From contig JAHNZQ020000172.1 of the NCBI GenBank assembly GCA_019155205.2, positions 1,853,464 through 1,905,223 of the forward strand: 51,760 bases of DNA, in the 5' to 3' direction. The position numbers were made by a program, and so were the translations under genes. Under the pieces are notes generated by a model. The model searched no databases, had not been told where the DNA came from, and worked only from the letters and a program-made list of their open reading frames with translations. Below are positions 31,592 through 42,424 of this stretch, in pieces. Origin of the DNA: Gracilaria vermiculophylla. Lineage: Eukaryota > Rhodophyta > Florideophyceae > Gracilariales > Gracilariaceae. The stretch's first letter is position 1. The number at the start of each line of letters is the position of its first letter.

Positions 31592-32823
31592 GGTTGCGAA
31601 ATCTGCGATGGAAGTGGGGGCTTTAAATGAGATAATGGGAGAACCCGTGAAGAGTGGAGAGATGGACTACGCAGCACACGTGAGCTGTGCGTGGTAGATA
31701 ATCATTGGTCGACGATTGATTTTGGTCAGCACGTGCGTCTGTTTTTCATTAACAATTCGAGGCCGTAGTGATTTGACTGACAAAGCGACAGTCAGCACAC
31801 GTTGTTTTCGTGGCAGTTGACCATGGGCACTGCTGGATACCTGTGGAGGGCGGTCATATCGGTGTGTGGACAACAAGTAACAAAATAAGTTCCCAAGCGC
31901 TCCGTTTCTAGCAATACTTGACATTTTCATTCCAACAGCAATGCAAATTCTATTGTGAGTCAAATTGATTCTTGCACTCCGAGTTTCAATTTCAAGACTT
32001 CAAGTATCAAACATTACAGCTTTGCGGCTTCATTGCCCTTCACGACAACTTTCTTAATTATATCCGGACTGCGCTTCTCACACAGGTATCATTGTTTGTC
32101 TCTGTGTTGTTCATGTCTCTACCTCACATAGCCATATTTGTTCTGTTTCAAATTCAACGGTGCAGGCTAGAATTCCAATTCTTGTCTTCTATCGTGTCAG
32201 TCAAAAAATTACGTTGCCATCAATACAAATTTGAAAATTGCTCGTTTAGAGTACAGACTGCATTCAAAGCTCGCTGTACATCTCAATCCGCCCATTTCTT
32301 CCATGTATAGCATGCCCTTGTACCCGTACAGAACCATATTTGCAATACATATTACCTTCGCATTCATGGTCGTCATCTGCTATCTGATTACTGATTAGAC
32401 CCAAGAAGCGCCCGCGCGGTGGCTTCGGTTGTGCAGAGACACCACGAAAGCTATTAGAGAGCACTCAGTGTTCTGTCTTTGCTCGAAAGCCAAGTATATT
32501 CTTCTGCAAAAGATTATTTGACAACTGTGCAGTTTCCGCGATTCTGTGCTTTTTCTGTTCCCTTTTGCCGCCTTTACAATTTTTGTAACCGGAGTTTCAT
32601 AATTCGTTGATCTTGTTCAGCTCATCCTCAAAAACATATAGAAGCAATTCATTTTGGTTGTTCTAGATCATGAAATGCATGGATTCGAAAGATCGACGAC
32701 ATAGAATGTTCTGCGAAAAAGTCTTGCGCATAAAACAAACCAAACAGTTCAGCACATGGTACCTCACTCAATTTAACCCAAATATGATATGCACAGTTCA
32801 AAACCCTAAACATTAAAATGGAT
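31592..32823. other. Intergenic region
   Basis: About 1.2 kb without a supported gene. The frame at 31972-32310 has no motif. The Cys-rich gene ends at 32824, so its 3' untranslated region lies here. Confidence 0.45.
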
Positions 32824-34026
32824 CTACGATGTGCATGCCGGCAGCGACAGGGTTACTGGAGGGTCACCGAACACGCAGTACACCTCGTTAATAGAGGTAC
32901 CACCGGAAATGGCATCCGGATCACAAGTCCCACCGCACTCTGTGCTACACACTGAGTTGGTTCCAAGCTTAAGTGAATCCTTCACGCAGCCAGACGAGTC
33001 GGGGCAGCATTTGCCCCTACCGCCCTGACCACCCAACGATGCAAAGAAGGCATCACAGAACGCTTGCTTTGCCTGCCCACAATCGCCTTGCGGAATGCAT
33101 TCACCATTTATGCAGTTCTCGCCGGAGGGGCAGTCATCGTCCATGGTACACCCTGGAGGCTTAGGCGGCGTGCACACATCATCGTTATCCCCCGCACCTT
33201 CTGTGCAGGTATCCTCCGGATCGCACTGTTGCTCGCACGCGCCCAAGCCGTCCATTTGCGGCACGCATTTCTCGCCGCAAGTTGTGCATACATCACGTTG
33301 CGGGCTGGTGGAGTCAAAAACGCAGGATGCGGATGAACCACTCTCTTCGCACTTATCGCATTCGTCGCAGTTCTCGATCAATGTCTCTTTGCACATGCCA
33401 GACTGACAGCTGAGTTGCACCGCCGTCGTTGTATCCTTGCATTCTTCACCGGAGCAAAGCGGGTCACTGTCCACAGGTTGACAGCTGCGTGCAGCAGATG
33501 AGCATGCCTGACAGATGGGGCAGTCAACTGTTACCGGCACGTCCTCGTAGAAGCACCATCGCCTCGTGGTGCAGCTGTCTGAGCCGCCAAAAGCGGTCTC
33601 CTCATCACCGCCGCAGTCCAAAACAGCGTGTGCAAACAAACGGAAGGTGTCGGCGCAACAATTGTCAATATCAAACGAGCCGATGGGGCAGCGAATAGTC
33701 TTTGAACTCCCATATGCGGACATTTTACACGGGAATCGGCCGGGAACTGGAGTCGTCGAACTGCCCAAAGTAGTTGGTATCGAAACCAAGTTCACATGTA
33801 CGGTGTCGATGAGCTTACATCCACTTGCTGCGTTGTACGTTACCGTGAGGTACCCGTTATCCAAAACGGCTGTCGCCGTTCCGCCAAAGTTATCCCTGCC
33901 GTATGTAAGATCAAAGCTGGTAGAGAACGAAAGATCCAAGTTTGCACAGGATCCGGAACCTGTCACAGATGATGCGAGCCTGCCGAGAAGAAGAACGAGA
34001 AGTACCGCGTTCAAGCTACGAATCAT
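32824..34026 (-). CDS. Secreted cysteine-rich protein, 400 residues
   Basis: The open frame begins at 34128, but a TATA box at 34139-34131 would place transcription start near 34108, downstream of that ATG. The true start is therefore the Met at 34026, which gives a clean signal peptide (MIRSLNAVLLVLLLGRLASS). The mature protein has an N-terminal domain of about 150 residues with few Cys (beta-rich in appearance), then dense Cys repeats: 42 Cys in 400 residues in all. Segments such as CDECDKCEES, CTTCGEKC and CTMDDDCPSGENCINGEC resemble EGF/Dickkopf-like extracellular modules. It is probably an extracellular-matrix or cell-wall protein stabilised by disulfides; the exact family is not recognised. 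No introns. Confidence 0.85.
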   Translation of the reverse strand: MIRSLNAVLLVLLLGRLASSVTGSGSCANLDLSFSTSFDLTYGRDNFGGTATAVLDNGYLTVTYNAASGCKLIDTVHVNLVSIPTTLGSSTTPVPGRFPCKMSAYGSSKTIRCPIGSFDIDNCCADTFRLFAHAVLDCGGDEETAFGGSDSCTTRRWCFYEDVPVTVDCPICQACSSAARSCQPVDSDPLCSGEECKDTTTAVQLSCQSGMCKETLIENCDECDKCEESGSSASCVFDSTSPQRDVCTTCGEKCVPQMDGLGACEQQCDPEDTCTEGAGDNDDVCTPPKPPGCTMDDDCPSGENCINGECIPQGDCGQAKQAFCDAFFASLGGQGGRGKCCPDSSGCVKDSLKLGTNSVCSTECGGTCDPDAISGGTSINEVYCVFGDPPVTLSLPACTS

Positions 34027-34130
34027 TGTGATGTACTGCACGGAAACTGATGATCGGTGTCTCAGGATAATGGAGAGCAGTGTCTGATGCTTGTGGCGTA
34101 TCTTCGTCGAACACTGAGACTCGATCACGC

Positions 34131-34139
34131 CTTTTTATA
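34131..34139 (-). promoter_or_regulatory. TATA box of the cysteine-rich gene
   Basis: TATAAAAAG on the minus strand, 3 bp upstream of the first ATG of the open frame and about 105 bp upstream of the ATG at 34026. The second distance matches the protease gene (100 bp), supporting the downstream start. Confidence 0.7.
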
Positions 34140-34512
34140 GTGGATTGAGAATCCTATCTGAGAAATCTTGGGGCGGAAGAACCGAAGGAAGAATACAGTG
34201 CAAAGATGCGTACCCATTTTGCTTCTGGGTCGGTCTCTGCTGCTTGCATCATATACCTGCGCTTAGATATGAGCGTGTACCCCATGCGACGTCCAAGCAG
34301 AAAATAAGGGCTCTCAGCATATATGACATATCTGAGGCTGCCACGGAAGGCTTGAGATGTTGGTACCCTACGTGGTGTAAATGCTTGTCAAAAACCTATA
34401 AAACTGTTCGCTGTTCTCCACTTTAATATTTAATATTCGACTGTGTAAATTAACGCTAGCAAGCGACAGCTGCCATTCCAAAAGATTTCAAGTGTTGTAC
34501 TGTATTGAAGGG

Positions 34513-34576
34513 TGAGCTTTTTTCTGCTTACATTTTGTATCAGAGGAGCTTTTCTCTGCTTCCATTTTGTATCTGG
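34513..34576 (+). repeat. Imperfect 32-bp tandem duplication
   Basis: GAGCTTTTTTCTGCTTACAT (34513) and GAGCTTTTCTCTGCTTCCAT (34545) begin two units 32 bp apart, both followed by TTTGTATC. Non-coding. Confidence 0.75.
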
Positions 34577-34757
34577 GCTCCTCCTGAATGTCCAGCAGGT
34601 GTTGCTCGGTCAGATACTTCTGGATGCGCCGCCTGTTGGCTGTTTCAAAAAAGAAAAAGAAAAATTCTGTTGTTGGGAATGACTGAGAAATAGGCGCCCG
34701 TGATCTCCGGCATCTAGGTCATCGGGGCATTGACTAATGTCGAGTATATGAAGCGGT

Positions 34758-35123
34758 ATGGGCAAGGAAACCATGAAGTGTGTAGGTATGAATGTCTGTG
34801 ATCTCGAAACCAACTTGCTGAGCATTCCATTTTGCATGGCTAAGTTGTTTTACACCCACTACGACAGAACTACTGTTCAAATGTCGGCGGTTGTCGTGTC
34901 CAGGGAAATAGTTCTGGTCGACTACCACAAAAGGAATTGTTCCTGCTCAGGAAAGCGCTCACGCTGTGGGCATGCCATGGACATACCCAGACATGTGAAT
35001 GAGATATCAGGCGTCTTTCTTGCGGTATGGCTTGACTATGATATGTTCTGCGACCCAAAAAAAAAGAGCAAAGTGATGCTAGAGAGATGTTCAGCACGTA
35101 GTGAAAAGCATATGCTTCGATAA
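34758..35123 (+). CDS. Hypothetical ORF, 121 codons
   Basis: An ATG at 34758. The product includes a central cluster CSCSGKRSRCGHAMDI and a basic C-terminus (DPKKKSKVMLERCSARSEK). No domain is recognised and no TATA box lies at the expected distance. Treated as possible only. Confidence 0.25.
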   Translation: MGKETMKCVGMNVCDLETNLLSIPFCMAKLFYTHYDRTTVQMSAVVVSREIVLVDYHKRNCSCSGKRSRCGHAMDIPRHVNEISGVFLAVWLDYDMFCDPKKKSKVMLERCSARSEKHMLR

Positions 35124-36200
35124 GAAAGCCATTCTGCCTGTCCTACCTCTTTTCCAAATTACAAACATGTAAGTGAACCTCCAAGCTGTCTCAAGGAGAA
35201 ACCCTAGACATTGACATCGACACGTACGACTGATGTTGAAAGACGAGGACAGATATCGGGGCATGAGACCAAATCAAATTGGGTCTCGAGCTGCAGCTGG
35301 GGGTCTAATTTTTTGATTGAGTGCACGAATACTGCCCTTGTTTTACAAAATTACGGACTCATTGGAATGGTGGTTTTAGCAAACCATGTAGAACCGCGAT
35401 GGGCAACACACACCCCTGATTGGGAGATTGAGTTTCTTTTTATCGCTGTAACAGTGCGTCATTCTACGTGCAATGACCGCGAAATCAGGTGGCAAAAAGT
35501 AAAGACCAATTTATTTTATTGCATTAATCCGATCTGCTATCATTCTCTTCGATTGTGATATCAATGCATTGCTTCATTGTCAGCACTCAAAATAAGTTAT
35601 GCGATGTAAACTAATTGCACTTCTTTTTACGCTCGTCGAAAAAGCCATTGGTCCGGCGGACCGAGATTACCGCCGTCAGGTGTGAGGTCAAGCGACACGA
35701 CAATACCACTCCAGTGGACACAGTTTTTTTCAAAACATCACCCTGGACACGAATACAGCGAGCCATGGATTTGTTCTGTCTTCACGAATAAATATAAATG
35801 GGTGTTGCGTACCCGGTTCATTATTGGTACATAAATTTGGGCAAACATGTTTCAGCGAAATTTCCATCGCTACTTGCGGACTGTTCCAGTCAGTGGACAT
35901 GGGTAACTTCTCGCTGCATATGTCCGAGATACGGCTGCGTGGCTGTCTCATTGTGACGCCACCCCCAGTCATTAAACGAGTAAGGGTTACAAAGCCACAT
36001 GCATACAACTTACAACGCAATTTTGATTGCTTGCTGTACTGATGATGTGAGCGTTTCATGTGGTGCGTGCTCAGACATCGGGAGCGTACTGTACGCGGAG
36101 TAGGTGCGTAATGGAATGGAGGGTGCAGAGGATCGCGCGGAGCGGAGGCGTGGCGCGGTGCGATCACCGGTTAAACGGACCGAAGAAGGGAAAAGTGAAA
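35124..36200. other. Spacer
   Basis: Frames at 35211-35558 (plus) and 36167-35730 (minus, GTG start) are unsupported. The minus frame reads into a GC-rich patch near 36080-36330. Confidence 0.4.
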
Positions 36201-36202
36201 AC

Positions 36203-36291
36203 CACACTCTCGTGTGTGCCTCTCTTGCTCGGACCCGGCCGAAAGGCCGAAGGTCCTGGGTGCTTCAATAGTACTCTTCGCGAGATTCGCG
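36203..36291 (+). ncRNA. Cluster of three stem-loops, candidate structured RNA
   Basis: Three perfect or near-perfect hairpins in 90 bp: CACAC-TCTC-GTGTG (36203-36216); GGACC CGGCC-GAAA-GGCCG AA GGTCC (36231-36256), a ten-pair stem with a GNRA tetraloop and a two-base bulge; and CGCGA-GAT-TCGCG (36279-36291). The patch is GC-rich in AT-rich DNA. It does not match U1-U6, SRP, RNase P/MRP or U3 motifs that I can recall. It could be an unknown RNA or chance in GC-rich DNA. Confidence 0.3.
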
Positions 36292-36805
36292 CACCTCCGA
36301 GTTGCGTGGATGAACTGCCCGGCGAGAGTGCAGAGTAAAGGATACTAACAGCCTGTCTCTGTAACAACGTGGTTACATCGACAAGTCCATTCGCTTCATG
36401 TCCTTGGCAAAACACCTCACTTCTAGCTCATCAACAGAAGAGAGCTTTGTACTGTACGACTACCAGGATTTTTTTCTAGACTGTTTTTGGTCATCTTTCC
36501 TGTGCGATATGAATGGGCTACATAAACATTCAGAGCAGATAACGAGGCATAAAGAAATAAGATGCGTTCCCTCACTTACGGCTGGACACCAATTTCGGTG
36601 AATAGCGACTCGCTATTGCACCGAACTTTTCTGAAACTTGTTCCTCGCACTGCTGAGCAAAATTCCAGCCAATCAACGAACAGCATATGAATTGTGTGTC
36701 ATGTAAACGCCGTTGGTATCGAAAAAAGGGGTCCAATTTGATATCATGCAGTCCGAATTGATATAAGCTCGCCATCACACTTTATGTAAGCTACTTTTAA
36801 CATCA
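36292..36805. other. Spacer
   Basis: No supported gene. Confidence 0.4.
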
Positions 36806-37177
36806 ATGGAGACGTCCGCTTGTCAATCGGAACGTTTTGTCACGAGATGGGGACAGACTGTTACCCAGGAGGACCTCCCTTACCCGTTCAAAGCGCATGT
36901 ATTGACAAGGTGTTCAATCTATATGCTTACCTCTGATTGGCTGCGAGTCATTCAGCCTTGTGATGAGAGAATTTTGATTTTTAAAAAAACCAACGCATTG
37001 ATGGGGGTAAAATTTCTGAAATCCATGGGTGATTTGGTTCAGAGAGATGGGTGTACATTAATCAAGTTTTCAGATATCTGTTTTTCGACCAGTATGTCGG
37101 AACAACGACCGAGGTTCAAGAGCTCCATTCGGGTTATTAGGTCTGCGGTTCTTCCACTGCCTTGTAGCCGTGTCTGA
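36806..37177 (+). CDS. Hypothetical ORF, 123 codons
   Basis: An ATG at 36806. The product begins METSACQSERFVTRWGQTVT; no domain or membrane segment is visible. There is no promoter signal. Length is the only support. Confidence 0.2.
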   Translation: METSACQSERFVTRWGQTVTQEDLPYPFKAHVLTRCSIYMLTSDWLRVIQPCDERILIFKKTNALMGVKFLKSMGDLVQRDGCTLIKFSDICFSTSMSEQRPRFKSSIRVIRSAVLPLPCSRV

Positions 37178-38265
37178 CGCCATGCTTCAGCCCATGCCGC
37201 CGCCCAGCACGTGATGCTGAGGTCCTGACGCGGGGCCTGCCCAGTGCCCACGGGTCCACGTGTTTAAAGAACATATCTTTTGGCAGAGGCAGCAGAATCA
37301 CAGATGATCAGGGATGCAGCGTTGGTTGTAGCGATGGAATTTAAATGATTGGGGGGTTGCATCGCTTTTCAGCAGCTACAGGGAGTTGTGCGGCACGCGC
37401 GGTGAGGTTGACGAGAAATGAGAGAAGCAGGCGACAGCCGTCTCGGCGCCAAAGTACCTCAGAATCGTTGCAATGTAGGAGATATTCCAACTTTTAATTG
37501 GCGATGGAATATTCCGTGAAATGAGCCCGACCCACCTGATTCTGCTCTACAAACAAGAGAGGAACATTGTTATCAAAAGCACCCATATCTGTGTAGTGGG
37601 TCAAATCTTCGAGGTCCAAGGATTCGTCTCTGGGTATCGTAGAGATATACCAAACGAACATAGTTTCTGCCCACAACCACTGTCAAAGTCTTACGTACGT
37701 TCTGAGCACCGAGGGAAACCCCATTCTTTTGAAGAACGCGTACCTTCTAAAGGTTTTCGCCGAAATCGTTGCTCATGTAAGCAATGTTCCAAATGGAGTG
37801 TGAACAAATTGATTTTGCGATGCGCAAAAGAAATTATTGAATGATTGCAAAAGTTAAAGTGCTTGCAGCCTGAAACTACATAACAGCCATTTACTGCACA
37901 AAAATCATCTTAATTTGTGAGCCGATCGGAACATTTTGTATCGGTTTGGCTTGGCGAGCGAACCTCGTCAGATCAGCTGAAACTACTATACAAACACACT
38001 TTTTTCGACCACAGCACTTCTCGAAAAGCATGGCACTCCTCCTAGAGCCGATTTTTCCAAGCCTCTGCTTCGGCAAGCTTGTCCTTTAGGGTTGGATAAC
38101 GGTGATTATCCTATAAAAATAAAAGCTTGTTGAATCTCGAATATAAATCATGTACTCTAATTACTTTTCATTCCTTGTGTAATTCAGATCGAGTCGTCAA
38201 ACGCAGCTACTAGAACAATATCACACAGTCGGTTTTCTTATTTTGTGCTTTTTAAGTTGAACCAT
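37178..38265. other. Spacer with possible exon relics
   Basis: On the minus strand near 38100-38045, after a TTTTTATAG acceptor-like site, a short frame reads HRYPTLKDKLAEAEAWKNRL and then meets TAG. It looks like a coiled-coil fragment but cannot be assigned. Confidence 0.3.
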
Positions 38266-38529
38266 CTATTTGGCCTCATCTGAACTCTCTTCCAGCTCAA
38301 ATATGAGTGCTTCGCTCGAAGGTTGCAATGGGTTTGGATGATTGATATCAACAAAAGTCACATATTTAACAGAATAGCAAATTTTGCATGACGTTAGGCA
38401 CCGTAATACCAGGCATTGTGGTGCAATTCGCTGCAAGGATGATGGTTGTAGAGGATTTGAAAGCAAGTGGCGCTTTGAGAGGAGTTTCCGGGAAGAATGG
38501 ATTACACAGAGATACAAAAGAAAAAGCAA
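38266..38529 (-). pseudogene. Unassigned protein fragment with acidic tail
   Basis: A minus-strand frame ends in YVTFVDINHPNPLQPSSEAL and an acidic tail LEESSDEAK. The composition looks protein-like but the family is unknown. On the plus strand (38410-38480) a segment reads CKDDGCRGFESKWRFERSF, which resembles a C2H2 finger that lost its His residues. The two readings conflict, so at most one is real. Confidence 0.25.
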
Positions 38530-38648
38530 ACAAGGATATGACTCACAGCTATTCTGGGCACAACAAATGCAAACTCATAACGAGATATATCATCAGTGCG
38601 ATAGCGAATAATAAGAAGATTTCATGCGACAAAGAATTTTGCCGCTAG

Positions 38649-39481
38649 GAGGCTCATTAACACTGACTTCAACGGTCCAAAGCAACCCAGCGTACTTGTC
38701 TTCTTTCTGCAGTGAAGCATCAGACACGATCAGAAGCAACACCAACAGGACTCTTGCGCCATCGAGAATCCCGTTTAAAGGCAGCGTTTTATAATATCGC
38801 GTACTTGTCGATCAGCGGATCAGGTTCTTGGCCGCTCTGGGCACAACATCTGACACATTTTCCCGCGAAATCACATGGATCCGGTATGCCATAGTCGCTG
38901 ATTCATCATGTAATGGTTTCATCACCACGTCTGTTTTCGGATGAGCTTTAAATAATTTTCTGTTTTGGAACCCGATCAAATCTGAATAGGCAGCCAGATT
39001 TATAACTCTCTGGTAGGATCCGTCCCAATTCATAGTTCCGCGTGTCTCCAAACATTATGAAGCCGAGGCACCAATAAAGGCAAGACAACCTAAAATAGCC
39101 AAAGACGTTCTTGAAAGTTTCGAAGTGGGTGTTTACCCTACGCAAATATTTCCGCACGCCTCACAATCTAGAACATCAGCCAAATCAAATGCCATTACCC
39201 AGATTTTGACCAAGTAAAATAGAAAGTCCCCCGGAGACATCCCAAAGACCTTTAAGTAGTCGAGCGCTAGTATGTACCGTTAAAACAAACCCAAATTCTC
39301 TCTAGTACTTTTTGCAAGGTTTGCAATGTGACACTCAACATGAAAAGTTTTTGATTCCGCAAGTACTATAATCGGTTCCTGCAAAGAGCAAATGAAAAAA
39401 AGCATAACTATCGAATTGACGGCTTCCGTCGGTCGTGCGGTGAACCATACCCATTGAGAATAATGGACCTTTTACACTGGA
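38649..39481. other. Spacer with minus-strand coding relics
   Basis: Frames at 39157-38948 and 39051-38812 (minus) overlap in different phases and read like decayed protein (FQNRKLFKAHPKTDVVMKPL), but no family is recognised. Confidence 0.3.
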
Positions 39482-39972
39482 TCAAGTAGGTGTGATATCA
39501 TCTTCTACTTTTAATATGTAGTCAGCCATGTCCGCTGCTGTGAACTCTGTGAATATATTAGAGTGTTCAATATCATTTTTGAAACCATCCGAAAATGTTA
39601 GGTTTATATTTCTCTGAAACAGTGCCGAAACGACTGGGTAATCAAGACTCCACTTCCTTTCTTCCAGAATAAGCGCGTCAGGACTCCTTCCAGTTCTTCG
39701 TACCTGCATCGTTTCTCCGCCTGAGGCAAAATGTGAGACTACTCTCCGCATTGCTGCTCCAAAATGCATTTGAGCCGTACTTCTTCCAGGCTGACGTCAA
39801 AGTGCATCACCGGCAAAGTTTGGTTGCGATTGACATTAACTCTTTCTGATTCTGAAACGCCGATGGGGCTAAGATTTTCAACAACACGGTCACACTCAAC
39901 ACAAAGGCTTGAAGAAACAGAAAACCCAGAACGTTTCTCTTGCTCTTTCGAAGGCGATACATGTTGACACAA
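39482..39972 (-). pseudogene. Unassigned coding relic next to family B LTR
   Basis: Two minus-strand frames (39972-39739 and 39769-39482) together look like one gene with a frameshift near 39750. The second reads TGRSPDALILEERKWSLDYP, then FSDGFKNDIEHSNIFTEFTA and ends in an acidic DYILKVEDDITPT. The composition is protein-like. I do not recognise the family. The family B array begins 20 bp upstream of the first frame's 5' end and may have cut it. Confidence 0.35.
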
Positions 39973-39991
39973 GAGCCAGCAAAAGGCATGT

Positions 39992-40247
39992 TGGAACAGA
40001 GTGTCGATCGTTTCTCTGTCCTCCTCGGTCGGTCGAGTCGTTTGTCTTTTTTTCCCCCCCCCAGGTCCGGGTCCCCGTCCCCCCTCTTGCCGGCTGCAGA
40101 GCAGCGACGGTCTTAAATACTAGAGAAGGTTCTAATTCCTAACTACTTACTGATACGATTTAATTGACACGATGTCCATAAATGGCGGTCACCACTCATT
40201 ATGTGCCTTGGGTCAAGTCATCAGGGTTTGCGAGGTACTGCGTTACA
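39992..40247 (-). repeat. Family B 3' LTR
   Basis: 256 bp, minus strand from TGTAACGCAG to TGTTCCA. It contains a run of eleven pyrimidine-complement G/C bases near 40055. It follows the tract AAGAAAAGGGTGAG. Confidence 0.85.
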
Positions 40248-40261
40248 CTCACCCTTTTCTT
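40248..40261 (-). promoter_or_regulatory. Family B polypurine tract
   Basis: AAGAAAAGGGTGAG on the minus strand directly before the LTR; the identical tract stands at 45702-45715. Confidence 0.75.
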
Positions 40262-41750
40262 AAATTCGAAGACCTCGTCGATGTCTCATACTCATGAAGC
40301 AAGTCTTTGCAGTTCTTCAGTTCGCCTCTGGTCATCCATACAGATTCCAAAACAGGGTCGTCTGCAAACTGTACCAAGTAGTATACGCGACGGTTCTTCC
40401 GCTTCTTATCGAGAATCGCAAACACTTCATGCTCTACAGTTCCATCTGCGTCCATAACTATTGACAATGGCCCCTTGCATCCAAGCGGTTTCTTGTACTT
40501 GCGTAGTTTCGAAACATGAAAAACGTTGTGAGCATTTTTCATCGAAGGTGAAAGCTCGACGCGGTAAGTCATCGGTCCCATGACTGAAGTTGTTTTAAAT
40601 GGACCAAGATATTTTGTTCCCCACTTTGCAGGTAAATCAGCTCTGCTGAACGCACTCAAGTCTTCGCTTCGCAAGAAAACCAATCCCCTTCTTTAAATGT
40701 GATCTCTTTTTGCTTGAGATTTGTATAATGTTGCTGCCTTGCCTGCGCGACAGCTAAATTTTCCCGTGCTAAAACACGAAAGGCATTTCTCTTATCTACC
40801 AACTTCGCTGCGCTTTGACATTTAACACCACATGCTTCGATTATTCTTGTCTCTAGGTTGTGTGGGATCCTTCTCAGATCAACTTCGAACGGTGTTAGTC
40901 CCGTGCTCGCATTTTTTGAAGAGTTGTACTCAAACTCCATTGTGGAAAGTATCTCATGCCAGCTTTCCTTTTCTTCTTGGATGGTCTTTCGGATCATGTT
41001 ACGCAAAACTTTGATCATCACTTCAGATTGTCTGTCCGTCTGAGGGTGATCGCTAGTAGATAAGTTGAGTTTGACGTTTAAAAGGTGAACCAAGATTTTC
41101 CAGAAGTTTGACTTAAACTTCGGGTCTCGATCGGATATCATCTTGACAGGTATTCCGTGCTTGCTGAATACCTCGTCGTGCAGCAATTAAGCGGCTCTAG
41201 CAGCTGTCACTTCCTTCGTCGTAGGAAAAAATATCGCCCGCTTCGAAAGTTTCTCAACTATGACGAACACAGAGTCACATCTAGCACTACAACGTGGTAG
41301 TTCAGTCAAAACGTCCATGGTTATGACATCCCATATCTCTGCTGGTATCTCATGAGACTGCAGCTTCCCTTGAGGTCCTGTGTTTGGAAACTTGTTCACT
41401 TGACGATCATGACATGCGGATCAGAACTTTTCCGTATCGTTGTACATGCCAGGCCAATAGATATGTTCCGCCATCCTTGCGTACATTTTTTCAGTTCCAA
41501 GTGAGCGGGGACATGGAATTGCTCAATCATGTCAATACGCAGTATCTGATTGTCGGGAACATACAGTCTAGTACTGCCAGTACCCTTCCACAGTAGGTAT
41601 TCGTCTTTGAGTTCAATGTTCGACTCTTGATGCGTAACTCTGTTGTTCTTATCAACTTGTTTGTACGGAAAATGAATCCTCTGCTTAGGAAAATCGTCGT
41701 ATTCATAGCCTGTCTTGATGTGTTGCAGCAATTCGTCGTTCATCACCTCG
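40249..41750 (-). pseudogene. Family B integrase with C-terminal chromodomain
   Basis: The N-terminal zinc-binding region is at about 41750-41400 (QFHVPAHLELKKC; SACHDRQVNK after a frameshift). Core residues are WDVITMDVLTELP (first Asp), KMISDRDPKFKSNFW (second Asp) and RQSEVMIKVLRNMIR (catalytic Glu), so all three acidic residues survive. Stops at about 41396 and 41187 and a frameshift near 40660 break the gene. After the conserved FKEGDW and a GPFKTTSVMGPMTYRVELSP motif comes the chromodomain (40430-40260): VEHEVFAILDKKRKNRRVYY then LVQF and WMTRGELKNCKDLLHEYE, the aromatic-rich fold that directs chromoviruses to modified histone H3. The frame ends at the polypurine tract. Confidence 0.88.
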
Positions 41751-41754
41751 ATTC

Positions 41755-42420
41755 ATTGCAAAGCAGCCTGTTGATCCGGTCTCCTGCTTAGGGCGTCAGG
41801 AACGATGTGTTTTTTACCTGGTACGTGTTCGGTTCCATACGTGGATGACTGCAAGACGTCAAGCCATCGAGCTTGTCGGCCGGAGAGTCGGGCCTTTGTC
41901 TGCAAGTACCTGATTGGTTCGTGGTCTGTCTTAAAAGTAAACTTCCTTCCCTACAAGTAAATGACCCATTCGCGAAGTGCGATCATGAAAGCCAGTAATT
42001 CTCGATCGCCTGTGTCCCAGTTTTTTTCCGCTGTGGACAGTCTGTGTGAGAGGTATGCGATTGGTCGGGCGTCCTGTTCAAGCGTAGCACCAACGGCGTA
42101 CTTCGATGCGTCAGTAGATAATACAAATTCCTTCTCTGACGATGGGTGAGCCAATACGGGTGCGGATGTGAGGGCAGTATTCAGTTTGTCAAACGCCTTC
42201 TGTTATTCATACCCCCTTTCAAACTGTTTTCCTCGAACGATGTCGCTCACTGGCCGCCGTATCCTGATATAGTCCTTAATAAACTTTCTGTAGTAATTTG
42301 CCAAGCCAATAAACTGCTGCACCTCTCGTACGGATACAGATGTGGGCCATTTTAGTATTGCATTCCTCAAACGATCCTGCATGGCAATGCAGTCTGCTGA
42401 TACAGTATAGCGAAGGAAGT
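41755..42420 (-). pseudogene. Family B RNase H
   Basis: After a connection segment (QFIGLANYYRKFIKDYIR) the RNase H motifs are clear: LSTDASKYAVGATLEQ (first Asp), GDRELLAFMIALREW (Glu) and FKTDHEPIRYLQ (Asp), ending with HIVPDALSRRPDQQ. A TAG at 41951-41953 stands where a Gln codon would be (CAG to TAG), and a TGA near 41755 precedes the integrase. All catalytic acidic residues are still present. Confidence 0.85.
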
Positions 42421-42424
42421 CGAC

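Noticed and set aside
36350..36356. TACTAAC as an intron branch point
   Set aside because: No matching donor, and the next AG is only 1-2 bases away.
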